Origin: Aestuariimicrobium sp. p3-SID1156
GTDB taxonomy: Bacteria; Actinomycetota; Actinomycetes; Propionibacteriales; Propionibacteriaceae
Assembly (NCBI RefSeq): GCF_025144225.1
Contig: NZ_JALXXB010000004.1
Location: 62,001 to 126,000 of the forward strand
Direction of reading: 5' to 3'
Length of the DNA: 64,000 nt
Each line of letters opens with the position of its first letter. Position 1 is the first letter of the stretch. Shown piece by piece: positions 33,975 through 42,361 of this stretch. A program made the position numbers and the translations under genes. The notes beneath the pieces were generated by a model that made no database searches, was not told the origin of the DNA, and saw only the letters and a program-made list of their open reading frames with translations.

Positions 33975-34235
33975 ATGACCGAACTGACTGTCACTGATGC
34001 TCGTGCCCGTCTCGCGGATGTTGTGGACGAGGCGCGCGTGCATCACCGCCCCGTCTATCTGACTCGTCGTGGTCAGCGCGTGGCGGCGGTCATCGACGCC
34101 AATGACCTGGATCGCTTGATCGAGGCTGCCGAGGACCTCGCCGACATTGAGGCAGCGAGCGCGGCGCGCGCCGAGATCGAAACCAGCGGGACCATCCCCT
34201 GGGAGCAGGTCAAGCGTGACCTGGGTCTCGCGTGA
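33975..34235 (+). CDS. YefM/Phd-type antitoxin
   Basis: DNA-binding antitoxin that neutralises the adjacent RelE-type toxin and represses its own operon. The product is 86 aa from the ATG at 33975. The N-terminal part has TVTDARARLADVVDEA and YLTRRGQRVAAVI, the Phd/YefM fold; the acidic C-terminal tail should wrap the toxin. A longer reading from 33939 runs through the operator and is rejected. The next gene starts with a GTGA overlap, so translation is coupled and the antitoxin is made first. Confidence 0.92.
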   Translation: MTELTVTDARARLADVVDEARVHHRPVYLTRRGQRVAAVIDANDLDRLIEAAEDLADIEAASAARAEIETSGTIPWEQVKRDLGLA

Positions 34236-34513
34236 ATTCTCAGATTGGGGTCAGCCCGCAGGCCGCGCGGCAGTTGCGGAAGCTGGACCCCGCGGCTCGC
34301 CGCCGGGTCCAGGCAGCAGTAGAGCTGCTGGCTGACGACCCCCGGCCACCGGGGGCCAAGAAGCTGGTCGGCGGTGACGGGGAGTGGCGAGTCCGGACGG
34401 GGGACTATCGCATCGTGTACGAGATCCGCGACCAGGTTCTCGTCGTGCTCGTCCTGGCGTGGGGCACCGTCGAGAGGTCTACAGGTCGCGCTGACCAAGC
34501 GGCGCTGACCTGA
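34232..34513 (+). CDS. RelE/ParE-superfamily toxin
   Basis: Probable mRNA-cleaving toxin of the RelE group, 93 aa. It has the SPQAARQLRKLDPAARRRV start, the GDGEWRVRTGDYRIVYEIRD beta-hairpin with the basic and Tyr residues expected, and an EIRDQVLVVLVLAWG strand. The GTG start overlaps the antitoxin stop by four bases. The last 35 bases overlap the end of the convergent minus-strand gene at 34479. RelE versus ParE cannot be separated with certainty by reading alone. Confidence 0.88.
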   Translation: MNSQIGVSPQAARQLRKLDPAARRRVQAAVELLADDPRPPGAKKLVGGDGEWRVRTGDYRIVYEIRDQVLVVLVLAWGTVERSTGRADQAALT

Positions 34514-35096
34514 TCTCCTGCTCGAACTCGTCAGCGAGGTGAGTCGGCAACCAGAAGATGACGGTGTCCTCGTGCCACACGATCACGTGGTCATCCGGGC
34601 AGACGTCGATCTGCATGTCCATCGCCAGGTTTGGATCAGCCCAGTCACCGTCGAGGTCGAACTCCGCTTCTCTGTGCCATCCGCCCACCCGGTAGCGGAA
34701 AATGCCGGTGCCGGCGTCGTTGTCCAGCTCGCAGAAGACATCACTGACCTGGTCCCACGTGCCGGCTGCTCGTGCCAGTTCCTCCAGCCGCGTCGGGTAG
34801 GAGTCGTCATCCTCGACGAACTCCGCGTCCCAGTCAAAGACCTTGTCGAACAGGTATCCGTCGAAGTCCTCCAGCTGGAGCAGCTGGGGGAGTGGGTCCT
34901 GGACGAAGCTCTCCCAGCCGTACCCGTACTGCGACACGTCCTGGGGAACGGGAGTGCGTCGCGGCGTAAAGCGGTAGTACGCCGCGCGCTCCAGAGTGCG
35001 GGCGAACAGCTCCGGGTCGGGCTCGGTCGCAGGCTCGGTTGCAGCGGGCTGGGCGTTCTCGCGCCCGAAGAGGCGTTGCAGGAACCCCGTGGTCAC
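34479..35096 (-). CDS. Hypothetical acidic protein
   Basis: 205 aa, unknown. After a short basic start (LQRLFGREN) and a Thr/Glu/Pro linker it is strikingly acidic and aromatic, with QYGYGWESFVQDPLPQLLQL, FDWDAEFVEDDDSYP and VCPDDHVIVWHEDTVIFWLP. Composition suggests a compact cytoplasmic protein. The GTG start overlaps the MBL-gene stop (GTGA), so the two are co-translated; a longer upstream frame is rejected. Its end overlaps the toxin gene on the other strand. Confidence 0.65.
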   Translation of the reverse strand: MTTGFLQRLFGRENAQPAATEPATEPDPELFARTLERAAYYRFTPRRTPVPQDVSQYGYGWESFVQDPLPQLLQLEDFDGYLFDKVFDWDAEFVEDDDSYPTRLEELARAAGTWDQVSDVFCELDNDAGTGIFRYRVGGWHREAEFDLDGDWADPNLAMDMQIDVCPDDHVIVWHEDTVIFWLPTHLADEFEQEIRSAPLGQRDL

Positions 35097-35998
35097 ATCC
35101 GTCCCAGCAGGGGCAGCTGGGTGCGCGGGGTCATCCCGTGCGCGGCCAGCTCCGCGTAGACCTTGGGCAGGGCTGCCTTGACGGTCTCGGTCGAGAAGGG
35201 CCATTCCCATTCGGACGCGGAGGGGCGCGGGTTGCCGTTCTCGTCCAGTGGATTGTCGATGGCCTTCAGAGCAGCATCGAGCTTGACGCCGCGACGCACC
35301 AGTTGTTCGCCAGCGCCGTAGAGCATCGAGATGTTGGCGCGCTGCTCGAAGACGTCCATGCGCGTGGCGACAGGCCCGTGCCCGGGGACGTACCGGTGCT
35401 CGTCGGTGGCTCCGCCGAGGATGCCGTCCAGGGCCATCGGCCAGGTCTCGATGCTCGAGGTCTCGTCGAACTGGGGGTCGCCGGAGGTTTCGAGCAGGTC
35501 GCCGGTGAACCACACCTTGCGGCTCGGGATCGACACCAGCAGGTCGCCCTGGGTATGCGCGGGCCCGAAATGCAGCAGTTCGACCCGCAGGTCACCCAGG
35601 TCCAGCGCTCGCACGAGGGAGAGTGGATTCGACGGGGCGACCAGTTCGTCGGCGTCCACGTTCAGCTTTGCGCGAAGCTCGGCCATTGCCTCGCCGCGGG
35701 CGTCCTCGACGCTGGATTCGACGCTCTCGTGGGCGTGGGAGGTGACACCCTCGAAACCTGCCAGGCCCCAGAGGTGGTCCCAGTGGGCGTGGGTGATGAC
35801 CACGTGGTCAACGCCGCGCCCGAGGAGATCGCGTACCGACGCGGCGATCTGGCGTCCCTGCTCCGGGCTGGAGCCGGTGTCGATGAGCAACACCTGGTCG
35901 CTGCCGGCGACCAGGCCGATGTTGACACCTGCCGGGTCACAGGCCATGACCCACACGTTGTCGGTGACAGGAGTCCAGGTTCCCAGGGAGAATTGCAC
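35093..35998 (-). CDS. MBL-fold metallohydrolase
   Basis: Metallo-beta-lactamase-fold hydrolase, 301 aa from the GTG at 35998. The metal-binding motif is VVITHAHWDHLWGL, with later ligands in GPAHTQGDLLV and PGHGPVA, the pattern of broad-specificity hydrolases (glyoxalase II-like, alkylsulfatase-like or thioesterase-like). No signal peptide, so cytoplasmic. The upstream frame continues to 36121 but crosses the hrcA promoter on the other strand and is rejected. It is followed by an overlapping unknown gene. Substrate unknown. Confidence 0.85.
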   Translation of the reverse strand: MQFSLGTWTPVTDNVWVMACDPAGVNIGLVAGSDQVLLIDTGSSPEQGRQIAASVRDLLGRGVDHVVITHAHWDHLWGLAGFEGVTSHAHESVESSVEDARGEAMAELRAKLNVDADELVAPSNPLSLVRALDLGDLRVELLHFGPAHTQGDLLVSIPSRKVWFTGDLLETSGDPQFDETSSIETWPMALDGILGGATDEHRYVPGHGPVATRMDVFEQRANISMLYGAGEQLVRRGVKLDAALKAIDNPLDENGNPRPSASEWEWPFSTETVKAALPKVYAELAAHGMTPRTQLPLLGRM

Positions 35999-36024
35999 AA
36001 CCCCAAGCCTGCCATGAAGTGCGA

Positions 36025-36055
36025 GTACACTGGCACTCGTTTGTCGTGAGTGCCA
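36025..36055 (+). promoter_or_regulatory. CIRCE element and promoter of hrcA-dnaJ
   Basis: TGGCACTC (36031-36038), nine bases, then GAGTGCCA (36048-36055) matches the CIRCE operator TTAGCACTC-N9-GAGTGCTAA. TACACT at 36025-36030 is the likely -10 box, so the operator covers the transcription start. HrcA should repress its own operon here and release it on heat shock. Confidence 0.85.
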
Positions 36056-36086
36056 AGAGGCTGCGGATTCAACGAACGGAGGGGAC

Positions 36087-37097
36087 ATGGACGATCGCAA
36101 GCTGGACGTCCTGCGCGCCATCGTCTCCGACTACGTGTCGAGCCGCGAGCCCGTCGGCTCGAAGGCCCTCGTGGAGCGACACCAGCTGGGTGTCTCGCCG
36201 GCCACCATCCGCAACGACATGGCCGTGCTGGAGGAGGAGGGCTACATCACCCAGCCGCACACCAGCGCCGGCCGCATCCCCACTGACAAGGGATATCGTC
36301 TCTTCGTCGACCGGCTGGGCGAGGTCAAACCGCTCTCCGCAGCCGAGAAACGCGCCATCCAGGCCTTCATGGCTGGCGCGATCGACGTCGAGGACATCGT
36401 GACCCGCACCGTGCGGCTGCTGGCCCAGCTGACCCAGCAGGTGGCGATCGTGCAGTACCCCACCAGTTCGGCTGCAGTCGTCAAGCACGTCGAGCTGGTC
36501 AGCCTCAATGTCGATCGGGCGCTGGTGGTGCTGATCACCAGTTCGGGACGCGTGGAGCAGCGCGTCATCGAGCTCCCCGCCCACACCGAGGAGCAGCTGG
36601 CCCAGGTGCGCCAGCGCGTGAACGCGGCGATCGTGGACCACGCCCCCTCGAGCGCGGCCGAACGGCTCCAGCACGCTGTTGACGACGTCACCCCCGACCA
36701 GCGTGGCCCGGTCGCGACGGTGGTGGCGACGCTGCTGGAGATCCTGGCCACCGACCCCGGCAACCGGATCGTGGTCGCGGGAGTGCCGAACCTGACCCGC
36801 TACGGCATGAACTTCGAGCTCTCCATCCAGCCCGTGGTGGAGGCACTCGAGGAACAGGTCGTGCTGCTGCGCCTGCTGGGCGAGAGCGCGGTGGACGACG
36901 TCACCGTGCGCATCGGCCAGGAGAACCCCTACGAACCGCTGCGCGCCACCTCCCTGGTGACCAGCACCTACGGCGACCCCGGCGACACCTGGGCCCATCT
37001 GGGCGTCGTCGGCCCCACCCGCATGGACTACCCGTCGACCATCGCCTCCGTGCGTGCTGTGGCACGATACGTCGGCCGTTTCCTCTCGGAAGGATGA
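36087..37097 (+). CDS. hrcA: Heat-inducible transcription repressor HrcA
   Basis: Winged-helix repressor that binds CIRCE and responds to GroE availability. The product is 336 aa, the usual length. The N-terminal domain has [20 protein letters not shown] and [18 protein letters not shown] (recognition helix), followed by [16 protein letters not shown] and the GAF-like HrcA core, ending with [19 protein letters not shown]. The start follows a strong CGGAGGGG site. dnaJ follows after ten bases. Confidence 0.97.
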   Translation: MDDRKLDVLRAIVSDYVSSREPVGSKALVERHQLGVSPATIRNDMAVLEEEGYITQPHTSAGRIPTDKGYRLFVDRLGEVKPLSAAEKRAIQAFMAGAIDVEDIVTRTVRLLAQLTQQVAIVQYPTSSAAVVKHVELVSLNVDRALVVLITSSGRVEQRVIELPAHTEEQLAQVRQRVNAAIVDHAPSSAAERLQHAVDDVTPDQRGPVATVVATLLEILATDPGNRIVVAGVPNLTRYGMNFELSIQPVVEALEEQVVLLRLLGESAVDDVTVRIGQENPYEPLRATSLVTSTYGDPGDTWAHLGVVGPTRMDYPSTIASVRAVARYVGRFLSEG

Positions 37098-37107
37098 GCA
37101 CACTCTG

Positions 37108-38283
37108 ATGAGTCGTGACTACTACGAGGTGCTGGGCGTCGCCCGTGACGCCAGCGCTGAGCAGATCAAGAAGGCCTACCGCAAGATGGCCATGAAGTAC
37201 CACCCCGACGTGTCGCCGGGCGAGGACTCCGCGGAGAAGTTCAAGGAGGTCCAGGAGGCCTACGAGGTCCTCCACGACGACAACAAGCGGGCCATCTACG
37301 ACCGGGGCGGCGACCCCACCGGTCGTGGCGGCGGTGACCCCTTCGCCGGGTTCGGCGGCTTCGGCAGCGCTGGCGGCTTCGACTTCACCAACCTCGTGGA
37401 CGCCATGTTCGGCGCCCAGACCCAGCGCGGCCCGCGCTCTCGGACGCGACGCGGCCAGGATGCCCTGGTGCGGCAACCGCTGACCCTCGCCGAGGCGGCG
37501 TTCGGCGTCACCAAGCCCCTGACCGTCGACACCGCCGTGCTCTGCCCCAAGTGTTCGGGCACCGGCGCGGAGGAGGGCTCCGAGCCGGTCACCTGCCAGA
37601 CCTGTCATGGACGCGGAGACATCACCCAGGTGCAACGCTCCTTCCTGGGTGACATTCGTACCTCCCAGCCCTGCCCGACCTGCCGCGGTTACGGCACGGT
37701 CATCCCGCATCCCTGTGGGGAGTGCTCGGGCGAGGGTCGGGTGCGCCACAAGCGCAACATCTCGGTGAAGATCCCTGCCGGTGTGAACACCGGCAACCGC
37801 ATCCACCTGGAGTCACAGGGCGAGGTCGGGCCGGGCGGTGGTCCTGCCGGCGACCTGTACGTCGAGCTGGTCGTGGCACCGCACGAGGTCTTCACCCGCG
37901 AGGGCGACGACCTGGAGATGGTGCTCACCATCCCGATGACTGCTGCCGCCCTGGGCACGTCGATCGACGTGAAGACCCTGGAGGCCGAGCGCGAGGACTC
38001 CGAGCCTGCTGACCGGAGCGTCCGCGTGGAGGTGCCAGCTGGGACCCAGTCGGGGACCCGCGTGGCGCTGTCCGGCCGGGGCGTCCCCAGGCTTCGTGGC
38101 GGTGGACGCGGCGACCTGGGCATCACCTTCATCGTCCAGACGCCCACCAAGCTCGACGATCGGCAGCGTGAGCTGCTGCGCCAGCTCGCCGAGTCTCGCC
38201 ACGAGACCTCGGTGGAGGCCAACGTCGGCACCAATAAGCACAACAAGGGCATGTTCGACCGCTTGAAGGAAGCCTTCAGCTGA
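37108..38283 (+). CDS. dnaJ: Chaperone DnaJ (actinobacterial DnaJ2 type)
   Basis: Co-chaperone that stimulates DnaK and binds unfolded proteins. The product is 391 aa. The J domain (residues 1-68) has YHPDVS with the HPD tripeptide; then a Gly/Phe region with [11 protein letters not shown], a cysteine-rich domain with four CXXCXGXG repeats ([32 protein letters not shown]), and the C-terminal peptide-binding part. Its place after hrcA rather than with dnaK-grpE marks it as the second actinobacterial DnaJ. ATG at 37108; a longer frame starts in hrcA and is rejected. Confidence 0.97.
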   Translation: MSRDYYEVLGVARDASAEQIKKAYRKMAMKYHPDVSPGEDSAEKFKEVQEAYEVLHDDNKRAIYDRGGDPTGRGGGDPFAGFGGFGSAGGFDFTNLVDAMFGAQTQRGPRSRTRRGQDALVRQPLTLAEAAFGVTKPLTVDTAVLCPKCSGTGAEEGSEPVTCQTCHGRGDITQVQRSFLGDIRTSQPCPTCRGYGTVIPHPCGECSGEGRVRHKRNISVKIPAGVNTGNRIHLESQGEVGPGGGPAGDLYVELVVAPHEVFTREGDDLEMVLTIPMTAAALGTSIDVKTLEAEREDSEPADRSVRVEVPAGTQSGTRVALSGRGVPRLRGGGRGDLGITFIVQTPTKLDDRQRELLRQLAESRHETSVEANVGTNKHNKGMFDRLKEAFS

Positions 38284-39041
38284 TGACCGATGCCCTCTAC
38301 CTCGGCGACCCCGAGCGGGTCCGCACTGCCGCTGTCGGTGGGGTGTTCCTGCTCGAGGGCGACGAGGCCCGCCATGCCGCGACCGTGAAGCGGACCCGAC
38401 CGGGGGAGACCATCCTGGTCTCCGACGGGGCGGGGGCGGGCGTGCGGGTGGAGGTCACCGAGGTCGTCGGCTCCCGGGTCTCCGGGACGGTGCTGGAGGT
38501 GCTGGGTGCCCAGGGCTCGTCGAGGTACCAGTGGCATGTGGTGCAGGGCCTGGCCAAGGGCGATCGCAGCGAGCTCTCGCTGGAACTGATGACTGAGGTG
38601 GGCGTCGACGAGGTGGCGGCCTGGCAGTCGCGTCGCTCGATCGTGAAGTGGGATGCCAAGGCGGACAAGGCGCTGGCCAAGTGGCGGTCGACGGCGCGGG
38701 AGGCAGCCAAGCAGTCGCGCCGACTGAGCGTGCCGCGCGTGCACCCGGCGGTGTTGACGCCCAGGACCGTCCTCGACTACCTGCGCGGGGTGGGCGGGCT
38801 GGTGCTGGTGGCCCATGAGGAGGCCGAGCAGTCGATCGCGTCGGTCGAGCTACCCTCCGAGGGCCCGGTCACGGTGCTCGTCGGTCCTGAGGGCGGGATC
38901 TCGCCGGAGGAGATCACCGAACTGCGCGAACTGGGCGCCGTGCCGGTACTGATCAGCGACGGTGTCCTGCGGGCGTCCACGGCTGGGGCGGTGGCGCTGG
39001 TGCAACTGAAGCTGTTGGCAGGGCAGGCGGCCAGCCGGTGA
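38283..39041 (+). CDS. rsmE: 16S rRNA (uracil-1498-N3)-methyltransferase
   Basis: Methylates U1498 of 16S rRNA using S-adenosylmethionine. The product is 252 aa, a SPOUT-fold enzyme. It has HAATVKRTRPGE in the PUA-like N-terminus, ERSELSLELMTEVGVDEV-like central motif (here DRSELSLELMTEVGV), and the SAM-knot segment VGPEGGISPEEI with LRASTAGAVAL at the end. The start codon shares a base with the dnaJ stop, and the stop overlaps the tgt start (GTGA), so it sits in the hrcA operon. Confidence 0.95.
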   Translation: MTDALYLGDPERVRTAAVGGVFLLEGDEARHAATVKRTRPGETILVSDGAGAGVRVEVTEVVGSRVSGTVLEVLGAQGSSRYQWHVVQGLAKGDRSELSLELMTEVGVDEVAAWQSRRSIVKWDAKADKALAKWRSTAREAAKQSRRLSVPRVHPAVLTPRTVLDYLRGVGGLVLVAHEEAEQSIASVELPSEGPVTVLVGPEGGISPEEITELRELGAVPVLISDGVLRASTAGAVALVQLKLLAGQAASR

Positions 39042-40267
39042 GTGAGGAGTTCGGCTTCGCTCCCGGCGCCGTCCTGGACAACGGGCTCGGTCGAACCGGG
39101 ACCATTCGGACGCCGCATGGGGAGATCCAGACCCCGGCCTTCGTGGTCGTGGGCACCAAGGCGACGGTGAAGGCCGTCCTCCCCGATGATGTCGCGGCGT
39201 TGGGGGCGCAGGCGGTGCTGGCCAATGCCTACCACCTCTACCTGCAGCCGGGCTCCGACCTGGTCGATGAGGCCGGTGGTCTGGGACGCTTCATGAACTG
39301 GTCGGGCCCCACCTTCACCGACTCGGGCGGTTTTCAGGTCATGAGCCTGGGCGCCGGGTTCAAGAAGGTCCTGGCGATGGAGACCGAGCGGGTCACTGAT
39401 GACCAGGTCATCGCCGAGGGCAAGGAACGCCTGGCTCATGTCGATGACGATGGCGTGACCTTCAAGTCGCACCTTGACGGAACCAGGCACCGGTTCACTC
39501 CCGAGGTGTCGATGCGGGTCCAGCACGAGTTGGGCGCCGACATCATGTTCGCCTTCGACGAGCTGACCACGCTGATGAACACCCGCGCCTACCAGGAGGA
39601 GTCCCTGGAGCGGACGCGGCTGTGGGCCGAGCGCTGTCTGGCCGCGCACCGGACGCTGACCGAGGAGCGAGTGGGGAAGCCCTACCAGGCGCTCTTCGGC
39701 GTCCTGCAGGGTGCCCAATACGAGGACCTGCGCCGCAAGGCCGCCCGGGACCTGGGGTCGATGGAGGTCAACGGGCAGACATTCGACGGCTTCGGCATCG
39801 GTGGTGCGCTGGAGAAGGAGAACCTCGGCACCATTGTCGGCTGGGTTGCTGAGGAACTACCCTTCGACAAGCCACGACACCTGCTCGGGATCTCCGAGCC
39901 GGACGACCTCTTCGCGGCGTGCGCGGCCGGCGCGGACACCTTCGACTGCGTCAACCCCTCCCGCGTGGCCCGCAATGCGGCTATCTATGCCGCGGACGGT
40001 CGCTACAACGTGAACACCGCGGCCAACCGGCGGGCCTTCGTGCCGCTGGAGGAGGGCTGCGACTGCTACACCTGCACCCACTACACGCGGGCCTACCTGC
40101 ACCACCTGTTCAAGGCCAAGGAAATGCTGGCCTCCACGCTGGCGACGATCCACAACGAGCGGTTCACCGTGCGCTTGGTGGACCGGACCCGCGAGTCGAT
40201 GCAGTCCGGTGACTTCGACGCCTACCGCGAGGAGTTCCTGGGTCGGTTCTACGCCTCGCGGGGCTGA
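39038..40267 (+). CDS. tgt: tRNA-guanine transglycosylase
   Basis: Exchanges guanine-34 for a queuosine precursor in tRNAs with GUN anticodons. The product is 409 aa. Markers are PAFVVVGTKATVKAV, YHLYLQPG, the TDSGGFQVMSL active site (Asp nucleophile region), GFGIGGALEKEN and the zinc site CDCYTC with a following His (HYTRAYLHHL). The GTG start overlaps rsmE. No queuosine-synthesis genes are adjacent, but a YhhQ-type transporter lies 3 kb downstream, which suggests use of imported precursor. Confidence 0.95.
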   Translation: MSEEFGFAPGAVLDNGLGRTGTIRTPHGEIQTPAFVVVGTKATVKAVLPDDVAALGAQAVLANAYHLYLQPGSDLVDEAGGLGRFMNWSGPTFTDSGGFQVMSLGAGFKKVLAMETERVTDDQVIAEGKERLAHVDDDGVTFKSHLDGTRHRFTPEVSMRVQHELGADIMFAFDELTTLMNTRAYQEESLERTRLWAERCLAAHRTLTEERVGKPYQALFGVLQGAQYEDLRRKAARDLGSMEVNGQTFDGFGIGGALEKENLGTIVGWVAEELPFDKPRHLLGISEPDDLFAACAAGADTFDCVNPSRVARNAAIYAADGRYNVNTAANRRAFVPLEEGCDCYTCTHYTRAYLHHLFKAKEMLASTLATIHNERFTVRLVDRTRESMQSGDFDAYREEFLGRFYASRG

Positions 40268-40366
40268 TTCGGCTTCCTCGTCGCCCGAATCCTCGTCGAC
40301 GTCGAGATCGATACGGATCCCGAGCAGTCTGCCCTCGGAGTACCCCAAAAATCTTCGCGCTGGCCC

Positions 40367-40394
40367 TTGAATGAGTCTGTCCCCACGATAGAAT
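40367..40394 (+). promoter_or_regulatory. Promoter of the HNH-family gene
   Basis: TTGAAT (40367-40372) and TAGAAT (40389-40394) are a good -35 and -10 with 16 bases between. The expected transcription start, about 40401, leaves a 25-base leader with a G-rich ribosome binding site before the ATG. The rest of the 158-base gap holds nothing else I can name. Confidence 0.65.
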
Positions 40395-40425
40395 TGGTAC
40401 AGGTGTTCGACGCGGGGGTGGGGGC

Positions 40426-41754
40426 ATGACATTCAGCATTGCTGCGGCGCGAGGCAAGATGATCAATCTGCGACTCGCGCGACTGAAGCAGCACGAAGCC
40501 GAGGCGGAGCAGTTCGCGATGGTTGCTGACTGGGCCGATGAGTACCGATGGGTGCCTGACGATGGGCCAGTCCTTGAGGGCACGGAGCGGCTGGTCCAGT
40601 GGGGTGGCGAGGGAACGTCGCAGGTCGCGGAGTTCTGCAGCCTCGAACTGGCGGCCGGTCTGGGCATGGACGACCTGAGCGCCCGCCTGCTCTTGCGCGA
40701 TGCGCTGGCAATCCGCTCCCGGTTTCCGTCCGTCTGGCAAGCTGTCGCCGACCTTGACATGCGGGTCTGGCAGGCGCGTGAGGTCTCGGCACTCACTCTC
40801 GACCTGACCTTGCTGCAATGTCGCGAGTTGGACGCCGAACTGGATGCTGTCCTCGACACCATGTCCTGGAAGCGGCTTGAGCAACTGATCCGTGCCCGCG
40901 TGATGGAGATGAACGGCGAGGCAGCCCAGGACGAGCACGAGCGCAGGCGGAACTCCCGCGGTGTCAGGATCGGCGACTCCCACCTCGGCATCACCGACGT
41001 GGACGCCCGACTCGACGCGGCCGATGCAATCTTCCTGAACGCCCAGCTCAACCGATTGGCCGGAATCCTCGGCCAGGGCGGCAACACCGAGACCTTCGAG
41101 ATCCGACGGGCACTGGCGCTGGGCGTGCTGGCCTCCCCGGCCTGGGCATTGCAGCTGTTACAGGCTTCCCTGCTCGACGAGCTGCCCGAGATCGAGGACG
41201 CTGAGTGCCCGAGTCGTGGCCTGCGTGGCCACACCTGCGGTTCGGTGACTGTTCCTGCCGACCAGCTCATGCCCCGCGCTGACCTCGTGGTCCACCTGAC
41301 CGACGAGACCGTCGGCAGCGGCTGTGGGCTCGCCCGGGTCGAGGGTATCGGGCCGCTGCTGGCGGGGTGGCTGAAGGACCTGCTCGGTCACACCCGAGTG
41401 CAGGTCCGCCCCGTCCTCGACCCAGAGCAGTTGGTTCCCTCGGACGCCTACGAGTGCCCGCCGCGAATGCGGGAGTGGGTCACGCTGCGTAACGAGTACG
41501 AGGTCTTCCCTTTCTCGAACCGCCGAAGTCGCCGGCTCGACCTCGACCACACCCGGGCGTTCAAACCCGGGGTGAAGGAACAGACCAGACCGGACAACCT
41601 CGGGCCGCTGTCCCGAAAGGCGCATCGAGCGAAGACCCATGGCGGTTGGCAGGTCGCCCAGCCTGAGCCGGGCGTCTTCCTCTGGACCTCGCCGCTCGGC
41701 TTCCAGTACGTCGTCACACCTTCCGGTACCCAACGCATGGCGGCCGCCGCCTGA
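40426..41754 (+). CDS. DUF222/13E12-family protein with HNH-like domain
   Basis: Member of the large actinobacterial 13E12 family, often multicopy and possibly mobile-element related, 442 aa. A helical DUF222 region (about residues 90-290) precedes a C-terminal HNH-like core: EVFPFSNRRSRRLDLDHTRAF-like segment (Asp-His at the centre), then RPDNLGPLSRKAHRAKTHGGW with the Asn and the final His. The Cys residues that bind structural zinc in typical members are absent. The ATG follows GGGGGTGGGGG. Codon use resembles neighbours, so recent transfer is not obvious. Confidence 0.88.
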   Translation: MTFSIAAARGKMINLRLARLKQHEAEAEQFAMVADWADEYRWVPDDGPVLEGTERLVQWGGEGTSQVAEFCSLELAAGLGMDDLSARLLLRDALAIRSRFPSVWQAVADLDMRVWQAREVSALTLDLTLLQCRELDAELDAVLDTMSWKRLEQLIRARVMEMNGEAAQDEHERRRNSRGVRIGDSHLGITDVDARLDAADAIFLNAQLNRLAGILGQGGNTETFEIRRALALGVLASPAWALQLLQASLLDELPEIEDAECPSRGLRGHTCGSVTVPADQLMPRADLVVHLTDETVGSGCGLARVEGIGPLLAGWLKDLLGHTRVQVRPVLDPEQLVPSDAYECPPRMREWVTLRNEYEVFPFSNRRSRRLDLDHTRAFKPGVKEQTRPDNLGPLSRKAHRAKTHGGWQVAQPEPGVFLWTSPLGFQYVVTPSGTQRMAAAA

Positions 41755-41769
41755 CACTGCATTGCCGCA

Positions 41770-41790
41770 CCCGCCGCTCACCCCGGCGGG
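41770..41790 (+). terminator. Hairpin after the HNH-family gene
   Basis: CCCGCCG (41770-41776) and CGGCGGG (41784-41790) form a 7-bp GC stem with a seven-base loop, 15 bases after the stop codon. No T-run follows. Confidence 0.45.
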
Positions 41791-41877
41791 CCATCGACAT
41801 GCCCAGATGTGGATACGGGAGGCTGTTGACGAAACACTGGCCCGCTGCGTCTTGTCTGGGTGAAGGGGGGTGACGGC

Positions 41878-42360
41878 GTGGATGACGAAGCCTTCGTCGC
41901 GCTGGCCGAGGAATTGCAGCCTCGACTGTCACGTACCGCCTGGGGCCTGTCCGGCGAGGTCGAGCTCGCACGAGACCTCGTGCAGGAAACGCTGGTCCGC
42001 GCCTACCAACACCGTTCCCGAGTGGGGCGTGCCCGTTCCCCCGAGGCCTACGTGCGCACCATCCTGCTGAACCTGTGGCGAAGCCAGCTGCGGGGGCGAC
42101 GCGAGCTCCTCACCTCGCAGGTCCATGATGCGCCACATCGTGATGACCTTCATCTGGAGCGTGCAGCCCTGTTGGAGGCGCTCGCCGGACTCAGCAACCA
42201 GCAACGCATGATCGTCGTCCTGCGCCACATCGATGATCTCCCCGTGAAGCAGGTGGCCGACCTCGTCGGCTGCAGCGAGCAAACCGTCACCACCCAGGAC
42301 GCGCGTGCGCTGGCGCGACTGCGATTGCGCACCGACCTGGCTGACCTCCTGGAGGAGTGA
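41878..42360 (+). CDS. SigE-family ECF RNA polymerase sigma factor
   Basis: Extracytoplasmic-function sigma factor, 160 aa. Region 2 shows LSRTAWGLSGEVELARDLVQET and AYVRTILLNLWRS; region 4 shows LEALAGLSNQQRMIVVLRHI and VADLVGCSEQTV, the promoter-recognition helix. The composition fits the actinobacterial SigE (sigma-24-like) group. The GTG at 41878 is chosen over one six codons upstream because AAGGGGGG lies before it. A probable membrane partner follows immediately. Weak GAAAC and CGTCT segments upstream could be an autoregulated promoter, but spacing is not convincing. Confidence 0.9.
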   Translation: MDDEAFVALAEELQPRLSRTAWGLSGEVELARDLVQETLVRAYQHRSRVGRARSPEAYVRTILLNLWRSQLRGRRELLTSQVHDAPHRDDLHLERAALLEALAGLSNQQRMIVVLRHIDDLPVKQVADLVGCSEQTVTTQDARALARLRLRTDLADLLEE

Positions 42361-42361
42361 G

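Noticed and set aside
41830..41858. ECF-type autoregulated promoter before the sigma factor (GAAAC and CGTCT)
   Set aside because: The distance between the two boxes is about 12 bases instead of the usual 16 or so, so the match is probably chance.
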